DNA of 23,647 nucleotides from CAYGVX01 sp964544285. Its GTDB lineage: Archaea; Thermoproteota; Bathyarchaeia; Bathyarchaeales; SOJC01. Location of the stretch: NCBI GenBank assembly GCA_964544285.1, contig CAZJAQ010000017.1, positions 1-23,647 on the forward strand, given 5' to 3'. Under the pieces are notes generated by a model. It searched no databases, was not told the DNA's origin, and saw only the letters and a list, made by a program, of their open reading frames with translations. The position numbers were made by a program, and so were the translations under genes. Positions 15,429 to 23,327 of the stretch are shown here, one piece after another; the first letter of the stretch is position 1, and each line of letters starts with the position of its first letter.

Positions 15429-16508
15429 TTACCTTGTTACCTCGATTTTCTTCATCTTCTCCAGCCTTTCTGGATGCTTTTTGAAGTGGTTTCGAACGGG
15501 TTCTAATATTTGTATTAGGGCTTCTGCGACCCCATTCTTAAGGTCTAAGGGGTGAACCTTGCCTTCCCGGTATGCTTTTTCGAGTTCAGCATAATCGGTG
15601 AATACTTCGGTGCCCCCGTATTTCGCTGGACGCGTGATTGTCAGTTCCTTAGTGTTCGTGAAAACAGCTAGGTGGGCTGTTTCTAAAACTGGGTTGCCAA
15701 CTGTTTGTTTTGGTGGGCAATATGCGTCGTTCAACTTGACTCTGATGTCTTCTGGGGTGTCGTGCACGAAGATGCAGGTGCTGGGTATGCTCTTCGCCAT
15801 CTTGGAGACTATCTGCAGGTTTAACGCATTATCTTCGTCGAGTTGTCTATCATTCTTGGCTGGTCCTTGCAAGCCCATCAGCAGGGGCACGTGAACGCAC
15901 GATGGTTTTTGCCAATGGAGTTTTTCTGCAGCGTCGCGGGCAAGCATGTGGGCTTTGCGTTGGTCTATGCCTGCGCAGGCTACGTCGAGTTGCATGTGGA
16001 ATATGTCTGCTGCTTGCATGCATGGGTAGAATAGCCAAGCTGTCTCGACGTCGGACAGGTTCATTTCTCTGCCCATGATGGGTAGGGCTCGCCATATACG
16101 TTGGACTGAGGCGCTCTTGCTTATTTTTACAACTTTCTCCCAGTAGTCGATGTCTTCGGCTAGGTCTGCTGCCCACGAGTACTCTACGTTCTTTATGCCC
16201 AGCGAGGTGAAGCATTCTTTGAAGTATTCGCCGCACAGACGTATGTTTTCCATCTTGCCACCGAGTTTGTTGTTGATCCATGAGTGCCAGTCTGCGAGAA
16301 AGATGATGAAGTGGAAGCCCGCTTCAACCATGTCTTTGATTTTTGAGCCGCAGACTAAGCCTAAGCCGATGTGCATGAAACCGCTCGACTCGAAGCCCCA
16401 GTAGGTGCGGGGTTCTGTCTTTGTTTCAAGGAGAGAGCGTAGCTCGTCAGGGGTTATGACTTCCACTGCATTACGTGTGATAAGGTTGAGTCTTTCTTCG
16501 ATGTCCAA
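15429..16508 (-). CDS. tyrS: Tyrosyl-tRNA synthetase
   Basis: This 359-residue class I synthetase is of the archaeal/eukaryotic type. The HIGH motif is HIGL at 46-49 in GFESSGFMHIGLG. The KMSKS loop is KMAKS at 236-240, preceded by an insert of about 20 residues (LQGPAKNDRQLDEDNALN). That insert is longer than in Methanocaldococcus TyrRS but resembles the longer crenarchaeal form. The C-terminal block VHPLDLKNGVAEALIQILEP is the family's anticodon-binding region. The start is a TTG at 16508 with GAGGT about 10 bases upstream. A TATA-like ACTTTTAAG lies near 16553-16561, so the gene may have its own promoter downstream of the structured gap. Confidence 0.95.
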   Translation of the reverse strand: MDIEERLNLITRNAVEVITPDELRSLLETKTEPRTYWGFESSGFMHIGLGLVCGSKIKDMVEAGFHFIIFLADWHSWINNKLGGKMENIRLCGEYFKECFTSLGIKNVEYSWAADLAEDIDYWEKVVKISKSASVQRIWRALPIMGREMNLSDVETAWLFYPCMQAADIFHMQLDVACAGIDQRKAHMLARDAAEKLHWQKPSCVHVPLLMGLQGPAKNDRQLDEDNALNLQIVSKMAKSIPSTCIFVHDTPEDIRVKLNDAYCPPKQTVGNPVLETAHLAVFTNTKELTITRPAKYGGTEVFTDYAELEKAYREGKVHPLDLKNGVAEALIQILEPVRNHFKKHPERLEKMKKIEVTR

Positions 16509-16568
16509 CGCTGCAACCTCTGAAGGTTCTCCTTTACATTCAGCGATTAGAGACTTAAAAGTTCTCTT

Positions 16569-16784
16569 TGTCGCGGGTGTTTGTGTCCCACGTCACCTAA
16601 CACTCAACTTCATTGATGAGCTTTACGCTCTCCTCGGCTAAGCTCTCTCCGGCGTGGGAGGTTAAGCACCCGCGCCCGCCGTGTCTCGCGCTTGGGTAAA
16701 CTCTCCGTCACAAGCGTGCCATCGGCAAGCTTCTGTCGAGTCCGTCTGCACGAGCCCTCGATGGAGGGTTTCGGCGGGATTCTC
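16569..16784 (-). ncRNA. Candidate structured RNA between pheT and tyrS; 3' half resembles an H/ACA guide
   Basis: The 330-base gap between pheT and tyrS is GC-rich and folds, on the minus strand, into two closed domains. Domain one is closed by CCCGCCG (16778-16772) with CGGCGGG (16681-16675). Inside it are a CCCTC/GAGGG hairpin, a 7-pair stem (16754-16748 with 16691-16685) and a hairpin around 16732-16712. Domain two is closed by CGCGGGTG (16674-16667) and CACCCGCG (16579-16572). Above this come single strands of 7 and 6 bases, then a stem TCCCACG (16659-16653) with CGTGGGA (16592-16586). ACA follows the lower stem at 16571-16569, 14 bases from the upper stem, which is the H/ACA guide spacing. 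A TATA-like box lies about 25 bases before 16784. I found no RNase P or tRNA core. Confidence 0.5.
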
Positions 16785-16805
16785 AATGCTCATGTCATCG
16801 CTGGA

Positions 16806-16813
16806 TGATATAA
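16806..16813 (-). promoter_or_regulatory. TATA-like box for the candidate RNA
   Basis: TTTATATC on the minus strand lies just after the pheT stop and about 25 bases before the start of the folded region at 16784. It would make the RNA a separate transcript rather than an intercistronic leader. Confidence 0.4.
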
Positions 16814-16838
16814 ACAGAAGAACGTGGAGAAAAGGTTT

Positions 16839-18497
16839 TCAGTCTATGAAGGCTTCAAGGTCTATTTCGAAGGCTACCGTGGGGTTTTCCAGCTCGAAGT
16901 TGTTCAAGACCTCGGGGTGCACTTCGCCAACTATGCCTACCACCTTATTCTTAACACTTATAGCTGCAGCTCTTCCCTCGATAAAGCTCGGATGCCTCGT
17001 TACAGAAATTTTCCAACGTTTCAAGCCCATGTTTGCCAACAACGCTTCTGCAGCAGATTTAATCTCGGTGAAGCTTGCGGTTGCATGAGATGATACAGCT
17101 GCCAAGTGTAACCGTCTTTCGCATCCTGTCTCGGTCTTGTTGTTCAGTCGCACTGTGTCTGAGGCTTCGAACAGTTTTTGCGGGAAGCTCTCATGCTTAT
17201 TGTCTCCAAGGTTCTTCATCAGACCCGGCAGCAGTTCTTGGCGCATTATAGTATATTCAGCTGAGACAGGGTTCGCGAGCCTCACAGGTTCTTCGGCTTT
17301 TCTACGCATCTTCTCATAGTGCAAAGCCTCGTTTGTCAGCGTGAAGTTCAAGACTTCGGTGAAGCCCAAGCCCACCATAATCTGTCTCGCCACGCTTGCA
17401 GTTTTGTGAGCAGAGTGCTGTTCACCGATAGTGACCGAAGATGGGAAAGTGGGTCTTAGCTTGTAGTAGCCGTATCCGATTGCAACTTCTTCCACCAAGT
17501 CGACTTCGTGAAGAACGTCGATACGGTAAGCGGGAACCGACACTTCAACGATTCCCCTCTCAGCTTTCTTCGCTCCTAGCCTGCATTTCTCTAAGCATTC
17601 GACGATTTTTGATTCAGAAAGCTTCAACCCGAGTAGTTCGTTTGCATAGGAGGTTCGAAGCCTCATCTTCCAAGGGTTCAAGTCGGGCGACCACACCGTA
17701 CGGTCAACATATTTCACTTTGACCTTTTCTAAGGTGCCGCCCATGTCCGCGAGGGCTGTGGAAAGCACGTTTAAGCTCTTCTCCACTGCGGCATAGTCCG
17801 TACCAGTCACGTCGAGGAACAAGTTCTTCGTCTTCTCATCGACCCTCGTCAATTCGCCGTTTATAACCGGCGGCATAGAAAGCACTTCGCCGTCTTTGTC
17901 GACGAGCAATGGATATCTCGGCGCCCAATCAACAAGACTCTTGTACGCTATGCCTTTCTCATGTTCTTCCAGAATTTCTCTGAGGCTCATCTCCTCAGCC
18001 TTATCCAAGGGAACAAACTTCACGCTGTCTGGCTCAACTCCAGTAAACGTGAAGGGCGGCTTTACAGCGTCTAGGTTGTGCACGCCGATGGAAGCTTTTT
18101 TTCTGTCTCTGCCAATGCCCCAGTGTAAATCTTCCTGCATTTCCATCAAGTCGGCAACGTCTTCTTCGTCGAGCTTTATGTCGCGCATGACGGCTGCCAG
18201 CATGAAGGGTCTTACTTCAGACACTGCATCGTCGATGTTAAGCGTCACTCTGCCTTCCTTAGCATCGTATTTTGGCAGTCCGGTTTTCCAGCCTCTCAAC
18301 CCCTTGAAAGCCCTTGCCACTCCGGCGTAGCTGCAGAAGTCGACGCGGTTGGGGTTGAACTCCACTTTTACGTGGTCTTCTCCGACTTCCTTTATGTCGA
18401 AGCCCAGCCAAGGCAACCACTTTACCATGTCTGCTACTGTGAGTTTTCGTCCAACAAACCTTGCGAACCTTTCCCTTTCGAGCGTGATTATCGGCAT
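16839..18497 (-). CDS. pheT: Phenylalanyl-tRNA synthetase beta subunit
   Basis: This 552-residue protein has the archaeal/eukaryotic beta-subunit length. The N-terminal part reads VEFNPNRVDFCSYAGVARAF. The central B3/B4 editing domain contains SIGVHNLDAV and PLLVDKDGEVLSMPPVINGELTRV. The B5 domain and a catalytic-like core follow (EVDLVEEVAIGYGY, then LGFTEVLNFTLTN). It pairs with PheS to charge tRNA-Phe. The ATG at 18497 has GGAGG about 9 bases upstream and lies inside the end of pheS (10-base overlap), so the two are coupled. Confidence 0.95.
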   Translation of the reverse strand: MPIITLERERFARFVGRKLTVADMVKWLPWLGFDIKEVGEDHVKVEFNPNRVDFCSYAGVARAFKGLRGWKTGLPKYDAKEGRVTLNIDDAVSEVRPFMLAAVMRDIKLDEEDVADLMEMQEDLHWGIGRDRKKASIGVHNLDAVKPPFTFTGVEPDSVKFVPLDKAEEMSLREILEEHEKGIAYKSLVDWAPRYPLLVDKDGEVLSMPPVINGELTRVDEKTKNLFLDVTGTDYAAVEKSLNVLSTALADMGGTLEKVKVKYVDRTVWSPDLNPWKMRLRTSYANELLGLKLSESKIVECLEKCRLGAKKAERGIVEVSVPAYRIDVLHEVDLVEEVAIGYGYYKLRPTFPSSVTIGEQHSAHKTASVARQIMVGLGFTEVLNFTLTNEALHYEKMRRKAEEPVRLANPVSAEYTIMRQELLPGLMKNLGDNKHESFPQKLFEASDTVRLNNKTETGCERRLHLAAVSSHATASFTEIKSAAEALLANMGLKRWKISVTRHPSFIEGRAAAISVKNKVVGIVGEVHPEVLNNFELENPTVAFEIDLEAFID

Positions 18498-19996
18498 AGG
18501 GGTGTCCTCCTAATCCATCCCAAGCGGTTACCATACAACAGCCGTATGTCGTCGAGTCCAAGCTCCAACATGGCTATGCGCTCCAGTCCTCCGCCCCAAG
18601 CTAACACGGGATATTTTATGCCCATGGGCGCTAAGACCTCGGGTCTAAACATGCCCATACCACAAAGCTCCATCCAATGCTTGAGTTTCGGGACGTAGAC
18701 CGTTGCTTGGGCTGAGGGTTCTGTGTAGGGGAAGTAGCATGGCCAGAATTCCACCGTTTTCAACCCGAAGCGACGATAAAACGTCTTCATGGTCCCCACC
18801 AAGTCGCGCAGCGTCACTCCTTTGTCGACGACGATGCCCTCTATCTGGTAGAATTCGGCAGTGTGCTTGTAGGTGAGCTGTTCGTTTCTGTAGACTCTGT
18901 CGACTGAAAAAACCTTTATCGGCGGCTTTTTGTGCTCCGAAAGGTATTTGATGGTCTCTGCTGTCGTGTGAGTCCGCAACACCAGCCTTCTAGCTTCTTT
19001 CGGACTCCACTCGTAGCCCCATCCTTTCGAGCCTGTTGTCCAACCGTCCTCATGCGTCCTAGCAACGGCGTCTACAATGCTTCTCTCGGGCAGTCTTCCA
19101 GCTTTTGGAAAGGAAAGATAGAACGTGTCCATCATCTCCCGCGCAGGGTGGTCTTGAGGCTGAAACAGGGCGTCGAAGTTCCAGAACGCTGTCTCGACTA
19201 GGGGTCCACGAATCTCCGTAAAACCCATCTCCAGAAAAATCTCTCTTGCACGCTCGATTATCTGCTGCAACGGATGAACCTTGCCAGGATACGCAGGCAG
19301 ACCAGGAGCGGTCACGTCGAATTTTCTCAGCTTTGTCTTCCGCCACTTTCCAGTCACGATGAGCTCTGGAGTCAGTTGGCTTACTTCTTCGACCAGTTCA
19401 ACACCTTTCTGTACGAGTCTCCGACCTTTCGCGGTTAGTTCAAGAGTTCGAGAGGTTTTTTCTTCGGTTTCTACGATTTTGCGTTTTCGCAGAGCCTGAA
19501 CTGCTTCTTGCGCTTCTTTGCCCAACTCTTCAACCGCTACCGAACCTTTTTCTGCTAAAAGCGACAGAACTTCCTCATCCTTTCCCATATGTGGTTCTCC
19601 TGACGCCCTTAGGAGTCGTTCTTTTCCTTCTATCGTCGCCCAGCCTTTTTGTCGCAACCAGCCCAAGGCAATTGGCACGAATTGATTTTCCAGCTTTGCG
19701 TTCTCGACGACTTTGTCAATCGTTGCAGTGCCGCCCAGCTTGATTAACGATTTTATGAGGCGGCGTTCCGGCAGCCCTTTCTCAGCGTAGGTTTTTCCCT
19801 CTTCGTTCAAGGTCACGACTGTTTGCTTTTGTTCATGCAGTTGGACATACTTTTCTTTGGAGAGCTTTAGCGCTGCTCGCATGACGGCAGCATGACTAAG
19901 GTTGCTGGTTTTCACTACTTGTTCTACGTTGGCTTTGCCGTCGAGCTTGCCCATGGTCAAGAGTGTTATTTGTTCATTTTTGCGAAGTTCAACCAT
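18488..19996 (-). CDS. pheS: Phenylalanyl-tRNA synthetase alpha subunit
   Basis: This 502-residue protein has an N-terminal region of tandem winged-helix tRNA-binding domains (about 1-210), as in archaeal and eukaryotic PheS. The class II catalytic core follows. Motif 2 is VFSVDRVYRNEQLTYKHTAE and motif 3 is the GGGLERIAML near the C-terminus. The phenylalanine pocket region includes the WMELCGMGMFRPEVL segment. The ATG at 19996 has GGAG with a 9-base spacer. The 190-base gap upstream (19997-20186) contains a TATA-like TTTTTATT near 20053 and nothing else I recognise, so pheST probably has its own promoter. Confidence 0.96.
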   Translation of the reverse strand: MVELRKNEQITLLTMGKLDGKANVEQVVKTSNLSHAAVMRAALKLSKEKYVQLHEQKQTVVTLNEEGKTYAEKGLPERRLIKSLIKLGGTATIDKVVENAKLENQFVPIALGWLRQKGWATIEGKERLLRASGEPHMGKDEEVLSLLAEKGSVAVEELGKEAQEAVQALRKRKIVETEEKTSRTLELTAKGRRLVQKGVELVEEVSQLTPELIVTGKWRKTKLRKFDVTAPGLPAYPGKVHPLQQIIERAREIFLEMGFTEIRGPLVETAFWNFDALFQPQDHPAREMMDTFYLSFPKAGRLPERSIVDAVARTHEDGWTTGSKGWGYEWSPKEARRLVLRTHTTAETIKYLSEHKKPPIKVFSVDRVYRNEQLTYKHTAEFYQIEGIVVDKGVTLRDLVGTMKTFYRRFGLKTVEFWPCYFPYTEPSAQATVYVPKLKHWMELCGMGMFRPEVLAPMGIKYPVLAWGGGLERIAMLELGLDDIRLLYGNRLGWIRRTPLCR

Positions 19997-20186
19997 CGCT
20001 GTGGTCTCCAGATTCTTTTGGGTTTACACTGTAGTTTAGCGGTGTTTGAATAAAAAGCCTGCACGTGTTTTGGCAGTTTTTGGGACACTCTGGGCTGACG
20101 GTGGCTAAAATTCCGTTGACGGCTACGTAAATTGGCGGGGCATCCCTTCACACCGACATAGCCTTATACGCCGATTTATTTATGCG

Positions 20187-20864
20187 TTATTGCGTAACTG
20201 TAGTGCCGATTTTTTTGTCTTCAATTGCATGTTGTATGTTTTTGGGGTTGTAGCCGTTTACCACTATGGTTTTGACGTGGGTTTTCTGCAGGATTTTGAC
20301 AGCCACTGGGTCTAGGATCTGATGTATTCCAGCTTTGTGGCGGTCTTGTTCCAAGAGTTTTGACAGGGCTTGGTAGGATATTCTGTTTAGTTTTTTTGCG
20401 TCCATGTATTTTCTCGGGTCCTTGTCATATATGCCGTCTTGGTCAGTGGCTTTGACGAGAAGTTGAGCTTTGGTTTTTTGAGCAACATGGGCAGCAACCG
20501 TGTCTGTAGTCATTCCCGGCTTCAGTCCACCCATTACCACAATTCTACCTTTTTTTAAGGCGCCGACGGCTTCGGCTATCGTGGTGGGCACGTTACCTGT
20601 TCCATCTCTGCCTAGTCTTAGTGCGAAAAGGAGGGCATATAAGCGTGATACGTGGATTGCAAGCCAGTCTTGCGCTTCCTCGTCAAGTCCTAGCTGATTG
20701 CCTATTTTGATGAACTCTCGGGCTAAGGCGCCGCCGCCGACAACTGTCACTATATTGTAGCCCTTCTTCCGAAGCCTCCTAAGTAGTTTTACGTATTGGT
20801 CCACGAGCTCTGGGTTTATGGGAGAAGCGATGACTGAGCCCCCGACACGTATGACTACAAGCAT
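20187..20864 (-). CDS. pyrH: Uridylate kinase (archaeal PyrH)
   Basis: This amino acid kinase-fold enzyme phosphorylates UMP to UDP with ATP. The glycine-rich N-terminal loop is VIRVGGSVIASP. TVVGGGALAREFI lies at about 45-57, and an LLVKATDQDGIYDKDP segment with the TDQDG/YDKDP uridylate kinase pattern is in the second half. From the ATG at 20864 it is 225 residues, close to the usual archaeal length. The frame extends to a TTG at 20891, but GGAG upstream of the ATG and the family's short N-terminus favour the ATG. It is divergent from the metallo-hydrolase at 20949. Confidence 0.93.
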   Translation of the reverse strand: MLVVIRVGGSVIASPINPELVDQYVKLLRRLRKKGYNIVTVVGGGALAREFIKIGNQLGLDEEAQDWLAIHVSRLYALLFALRLGRDGTGNVPTTIAEAVGALKKGRIVVMGGLKPGMTTDTVAAHVAQKTKAQLLVKATDQDGIYDKDPRKYMDAKKLNRISYQALSKLLEQDRHKAGIHQILDPVAVKILQKTHVKTIVVNGYNPKNIQHAIEDKKIGTTVTQ

Positions 20865-20948
20865 TTTCGTAGGATGCTCCTTCGCTGACAATTTTAGGAG
20901 TGTTTGGTAATAAAGCTAATGAGAAGGACAGCTGAGTAAATCGGGTTA

Positions 20949-21800
20949 GTGTGGCGAAAAACCTTGAACGGTCTTAAAATAGTATTCTTAGGAACAGGAG
21001 GCGGACGATTTGCAACTGTCACTCAGAAGCGGCGGACGGCTGGAATCCGAATCTTAGGGGAAGAGTTCAATGTGCATTTAGACCCTGGCCCTGGCGCCCT
21101 TGTACATTCTTGGGGTTTGGGCTTGGACCCGCGAAAAATCGACGGAGTATTGGTTTCACATGCCCATCCAGATCATTATACTGATGCCGAGGTTTTGATT
21201 GAAGCTATGACGGGTGGTACCGTTCGGAGGCGAGGGATTCTGGCTGCGGCTAAGAGTGTGCTTCGGGGCAACGAATCGGTTGAAGCAGCTATCTCGAAAT
21301 ATCATCAGAGTTTACCTGGGCGAGTGGTGGAAGTCTTGACAGGGACAAAGTTTGAGGTTAGTGGTGTGAGAATCCTTGGATGTGAAGCTAGGCACTCAGA
21401 CCCAGGTGCAGTAGGCTTTCGCTTTGAGACCAACATGGGCGATGTTGGATACACAAGTGATACTGAGTTTTTTGAGGGAATTGAACACTTCTACGAGGGA
21501 GTGCGAGTGTTGATTCTGTGCGTTTTGCGACCTGGTGGAGAACCTTGGAAGGGGCACATGACAACCGACGACGCGATTAGAATCGTGGACGCTGTCAAGC
21601 CCGAGTTTGTTGTTTTGACGCATTTTGGAATGAAGATGATTTTTCGAAGCCCTGCAAAAGAAGCGCGGCGTCTGGAGAAGGAGACAGGTGTGAGGGCTCT
21701 GGCAGCATTGGATGGGTTGAAACTACTAGTAGGCGAGGGAATTGTGGTGGGAAGCGATAAAAGACGGGTGGGGCTGGATAGGTTTCTTAAAACGCATTAA
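20949..21800 (+). CDS. Metallo-beta-lactamase-fold hydrolase
   Basis: This 283-residue protein has metal-binding motif SHAHPDHYTD (H71, H73, D75, H76), further ligands H149 (ARHSDPG), D171 (YTSDTE) and H225 (LTHFGM), and a possible catalytic H203 (KGHMTTDD). The core resembles RNase Z-like and other COG1234-type proteins, but the exosite expected in a true RNase Z is not evident, so the substrate is unknown. The start is the GTG at 20949 or possibly a later TTG before NGLKIVFLGTG; no clear ribosome binding site decides this. Confidence 0.85.
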   Translation: MWRKTLNGLKIVFLGTGGGRFATVTQKRRTAGIRILGEEFNVHLDPGPGALVHSWGLGLDPRKIDGVLVSHAHPDHYTDAEVLIEAMTGGTVRRRGILAAAKSVLRGNESVEAAISKYHQSLPGRVVEVLTGTKFEVSGVRILGCEARHSDPGAVGFRFETNMGDVGYTSDTEFFEGIEHFYEGVRVLILCVLRPGGEPWKGHMTTDDAIRIVDAVKPEFVVLTHFGMKMIFRSPAKEARRLEKETGVRALAALDGLKLLVGEGIVVGSDKRRVGLDRFLKTH

Positions 21801-21886
21801 TGCATGCTACCTTAGTGAGACGTTCATACCTTGACTAGCCCGAGTCGCCAGCGCATAAATCATTCTGGATTCCTAATTCACAAACG

Positions 21887-21895
21887 TTATTTATA
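21887..21895 (+). promoter_or_regulatory. TATA box of the zinc-ribbon gene
   Basis: TTATTTATA places a start site near 21918. That leaves a leader of about 26 bases carrying GGAAGG at 21931-21936, 7 bases before the ATG at 21944. This is one of the cleanest promoter and ribosome-site pairs in the window. Confidence 0.6.
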
Positions 21896-21943
21896 CAACC
21901 CATGGTAAAACCACAAACATCTCTTACAAAGGAAGGATGAAAT

Positions 21944-22171
21944 ATGAAGAAAGCTTCCAACGTGTATGTGGTTGATCTGACAAGAATCGAGGGTGACGGA
22001 GATTTCCCATGCCCGCAATGCGGAACGTTGATTTCGCCTGAAGATGAAACAGAAACTACATACGTCATTCAAAAGGTCAAGATGAAGAAGGATGAACAAC
22101 TGGAAGAGCTAGTAATAAAATGCGCCAACTGTGAAAGCATCATCCACATAACCGGGTTCACTCCGTTTTGA
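21944..22171 (+). CDS. Small zinc-ribbon protein
   Basis: This is a 75-residue soluble protein. CPQC at about residues 23-26 and CANC at about 60-63 make a four-cysteine zinc ribbon. The segment between them is charged (KVKMKKDEQLEELVIK). It has a strong TATA box and ribosome site and its own transcript, and it converges on a small membrane protein with 5 bases between stops. I do not recognise a named family. Such small archaeal zinc ribbons often bind nucleic acid or the transcription or translation machinery, but that is not shown here. Confidence 0.8.
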   Translation: MKKASNVYVVDLTRIEGDGDFPCPQCGTLISPEDETETTYVIQKVKMKKDEQLEELVIKCANCESIIHITGFTPF

Positions 22172-22176
22172 AAGGA

Positions 22177-22425
22177 TTACTGCTTCTTCTTAACTAACTT
22201 ATCCTTAGAAGTGGACTTTTCTACCCATCTAAAACTCAGACTGAAAACGCCCCACACTATAAACCCGTAGAAGACTCCATTCACAACGGCACTCACAACT
22301 GAAACAAAGTCTGAGATGTTAAACAAAAGACAAACAACGTTTCCAGGAAAGAGAGGAGAAGGAATCGCGAGGGACGCCGCTAAGAAAATAGCGAAAAACA
22401 CCACGAAGACGGTTAGACCTCGCAT
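22177..22425 (-). CDS. Small two-helix membrane protein
   Basis: From the ATG at 22425 it is 82 residues: a helix at about 4-21 (LTVFVVFFAIFLAASLAI), a second long hydrophobic stretch at about 37-65, and a basic tail ending KDKLVKKKQ. The frame runs further up to 22554 and includes a CKIC pair, but that part overlaps the 5' region of trmO, so the shorter start is preferred. No family was recognised. Confidence 0.55.
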   Translation of the reverse strand: MRGLTVFVVFFAIFLAASLAIPSPLFPGNVVCLLFNISDFVSVVSAVVNGVFYGFIVWGVFSLSFRWVEKSTSKDKLVKKKQ

Positions 22426-22568
22426 TGCGTTTCCACTCTTGGTGCATATCTTACACTGGATTAGGCGTAAATATCCAGCATCGGAATATCTAATAAACTT
22501 TTTTGTCGACGCGTCCAACACTAATACAAACAGTGAAAGAGTTAACTTCTCCAAGGAAACTAGGGGTT

Positions 22569-23030
22569 ATGGTCGTGAAGACTTTGCCACGTTTGCAGAG
22601 AATCGAAGTCAGACCCATTGGTTTTGTGAAGCGAGAATCCCCTGACGAAGATGTTAAGGAGAAAAGCCTCGTTTCGAGAGTTGTGCTTAAAAGAAGCCTC
22701 AGTAAGGCGTTGGACGGTATCGAGGATTTTTCCCACGTTTTCGTCATTTTCTGGCTGCACAGAATCGCAGATACTGAAACTGCTTTGAAGGTTCATCCTC
22801 GAGGCAGAGCTGATCTGCCCCTAGTGGGAGTTTTTGCTACGAGGGCTCCGAACCGTCCAAATCCGATCGGTTTGACTTTAGTTGAACTCGTGAAACGGGA
22901 GGGTAACACTCTCTGGGTGAAAGGTCTCGACGCCTTTGACGGCACTCCTGTCCTAGACATCAAGCCCTACGATAAGTGGGACGCTGCCTTAAACGCCAGA
23001 GTTCCGAAATGGTTGGAGAAAATTAACTGA
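22569..23030 (+). CDS. trmO: tRNA (t6A37) N6-methyltransferase TrmO-like (TsaA/YaeB family)
   Basis: The protein is a single beta-barrel TrmO domain. Family signatures are IEVRPIGFV at the N-terminus, a DFSHVFVIFWLHR block, VGVFATRAPNRPNPIGLTLVEL, and DGTPVLDIKPY near the C-terminus. The family methylates t6A37 of certain tRNAs using SAM. From the ATG at 22569 it is 153 residues. A TTG at 22503 is in frame but would overlap the divergent membrane gene and lies 26 residues before the conserved domain. A role in tRNA maturation would match ncsA elsewhere in the window. Confidence 0.88.
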   Translation: MVVKTLPRLQRIEVRPIGFVKRESPDEDVKEKSLVSRVVLKRSLSKALDGIEDFSHVFVIFWLHRIADTETALKVHPRGRADLPLVGVFATRAPNRPNPIGLTLVELVKREGNTLWVKGLDAFDGTPVLDIKPYDKWDAALNARVPKWLEKIN

Positions 23031-23043
23031 ACAGAGTATGCCT

Positions 23044-23193
23044 TTACTTTCTAATCTCAACCCGGATTTTTTTCCAATCTTTTTTTATACCCCTCAGCGA
23101 CATCACTGCCCCCACGACCATTCCGCTGAGAATTTTCCTTACGAATTCGTTAAGTGGAATTTCTTTTTCGTCGATAAATAATGCTGCGTCCAT
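23044..23193 (-). CDS. 49-residue small protein with strong ribosome binding site
   Basis: The minus-strand frame from ATG at 23193 to TAA at 23044 reads MDAALFIDEKEIPLNEFVRK, then ILSGMVVGAVMSLRGIKKDW, then KKIRVEIRK. GAGGTGAT at 23205-23198 lies 4 bases upstream of the ATG, and a TATA-like AATTTATTAG lies near 23230. The pattern of a short strand with an acidic turn, 'PLNEFV..IL', a small hydrophobic helix and a charged 'IRVEI' strand resembles short conserved proteins I have seen in TACK archaea, but I cannot name a family. It converges on trmO with 13 bases between stops. Confidence 0.65.
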   Translation of the reverse strand: MDAALFIDEKEIPLNEFVRKILSGMVVGAVMSLRGIKKDWKKIRVEIRK

Positions 23194-23327
23194 CGACATC
23201 ACCTCAGCATACCTATTGGACTTTGCCCTAATAAATTTGGGTAGAAAACGTTCCCTTCTTGCTTAGTAAGACGACTAAGAAAACAGGAAAAAATCGAGAA
23301 ATCGTGGCAGGAAATAGGGTCAAAGGC

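Noticed and set aside
16601..16660. A tRNA D-arm-like AGCTTAGCCGAGGAGAGCG on the minus strand
   Set aside because: No T arm with a GTTCRA pattern or acceptor stem follows; the segment lies inside the larger folded RNA candidate.
16565..16790. RNase P RNA in the pheT-tyrS gap
   Set aside because: The conserved P4 core pieces (a GAAAGTCC-like 5' element and an ACAGAAAC-like 3' element in the right order) are absent; a lone ACAGAA in the middle is not enough.
20030..20150. Repeated TGACGG units and short pairings in the pheS-pyrH gap as a possible RNA
   Set aside because: The stems are only about 4 pairs and the repeats imperfect; nothing beyond a likely pheS promoter can be supported.
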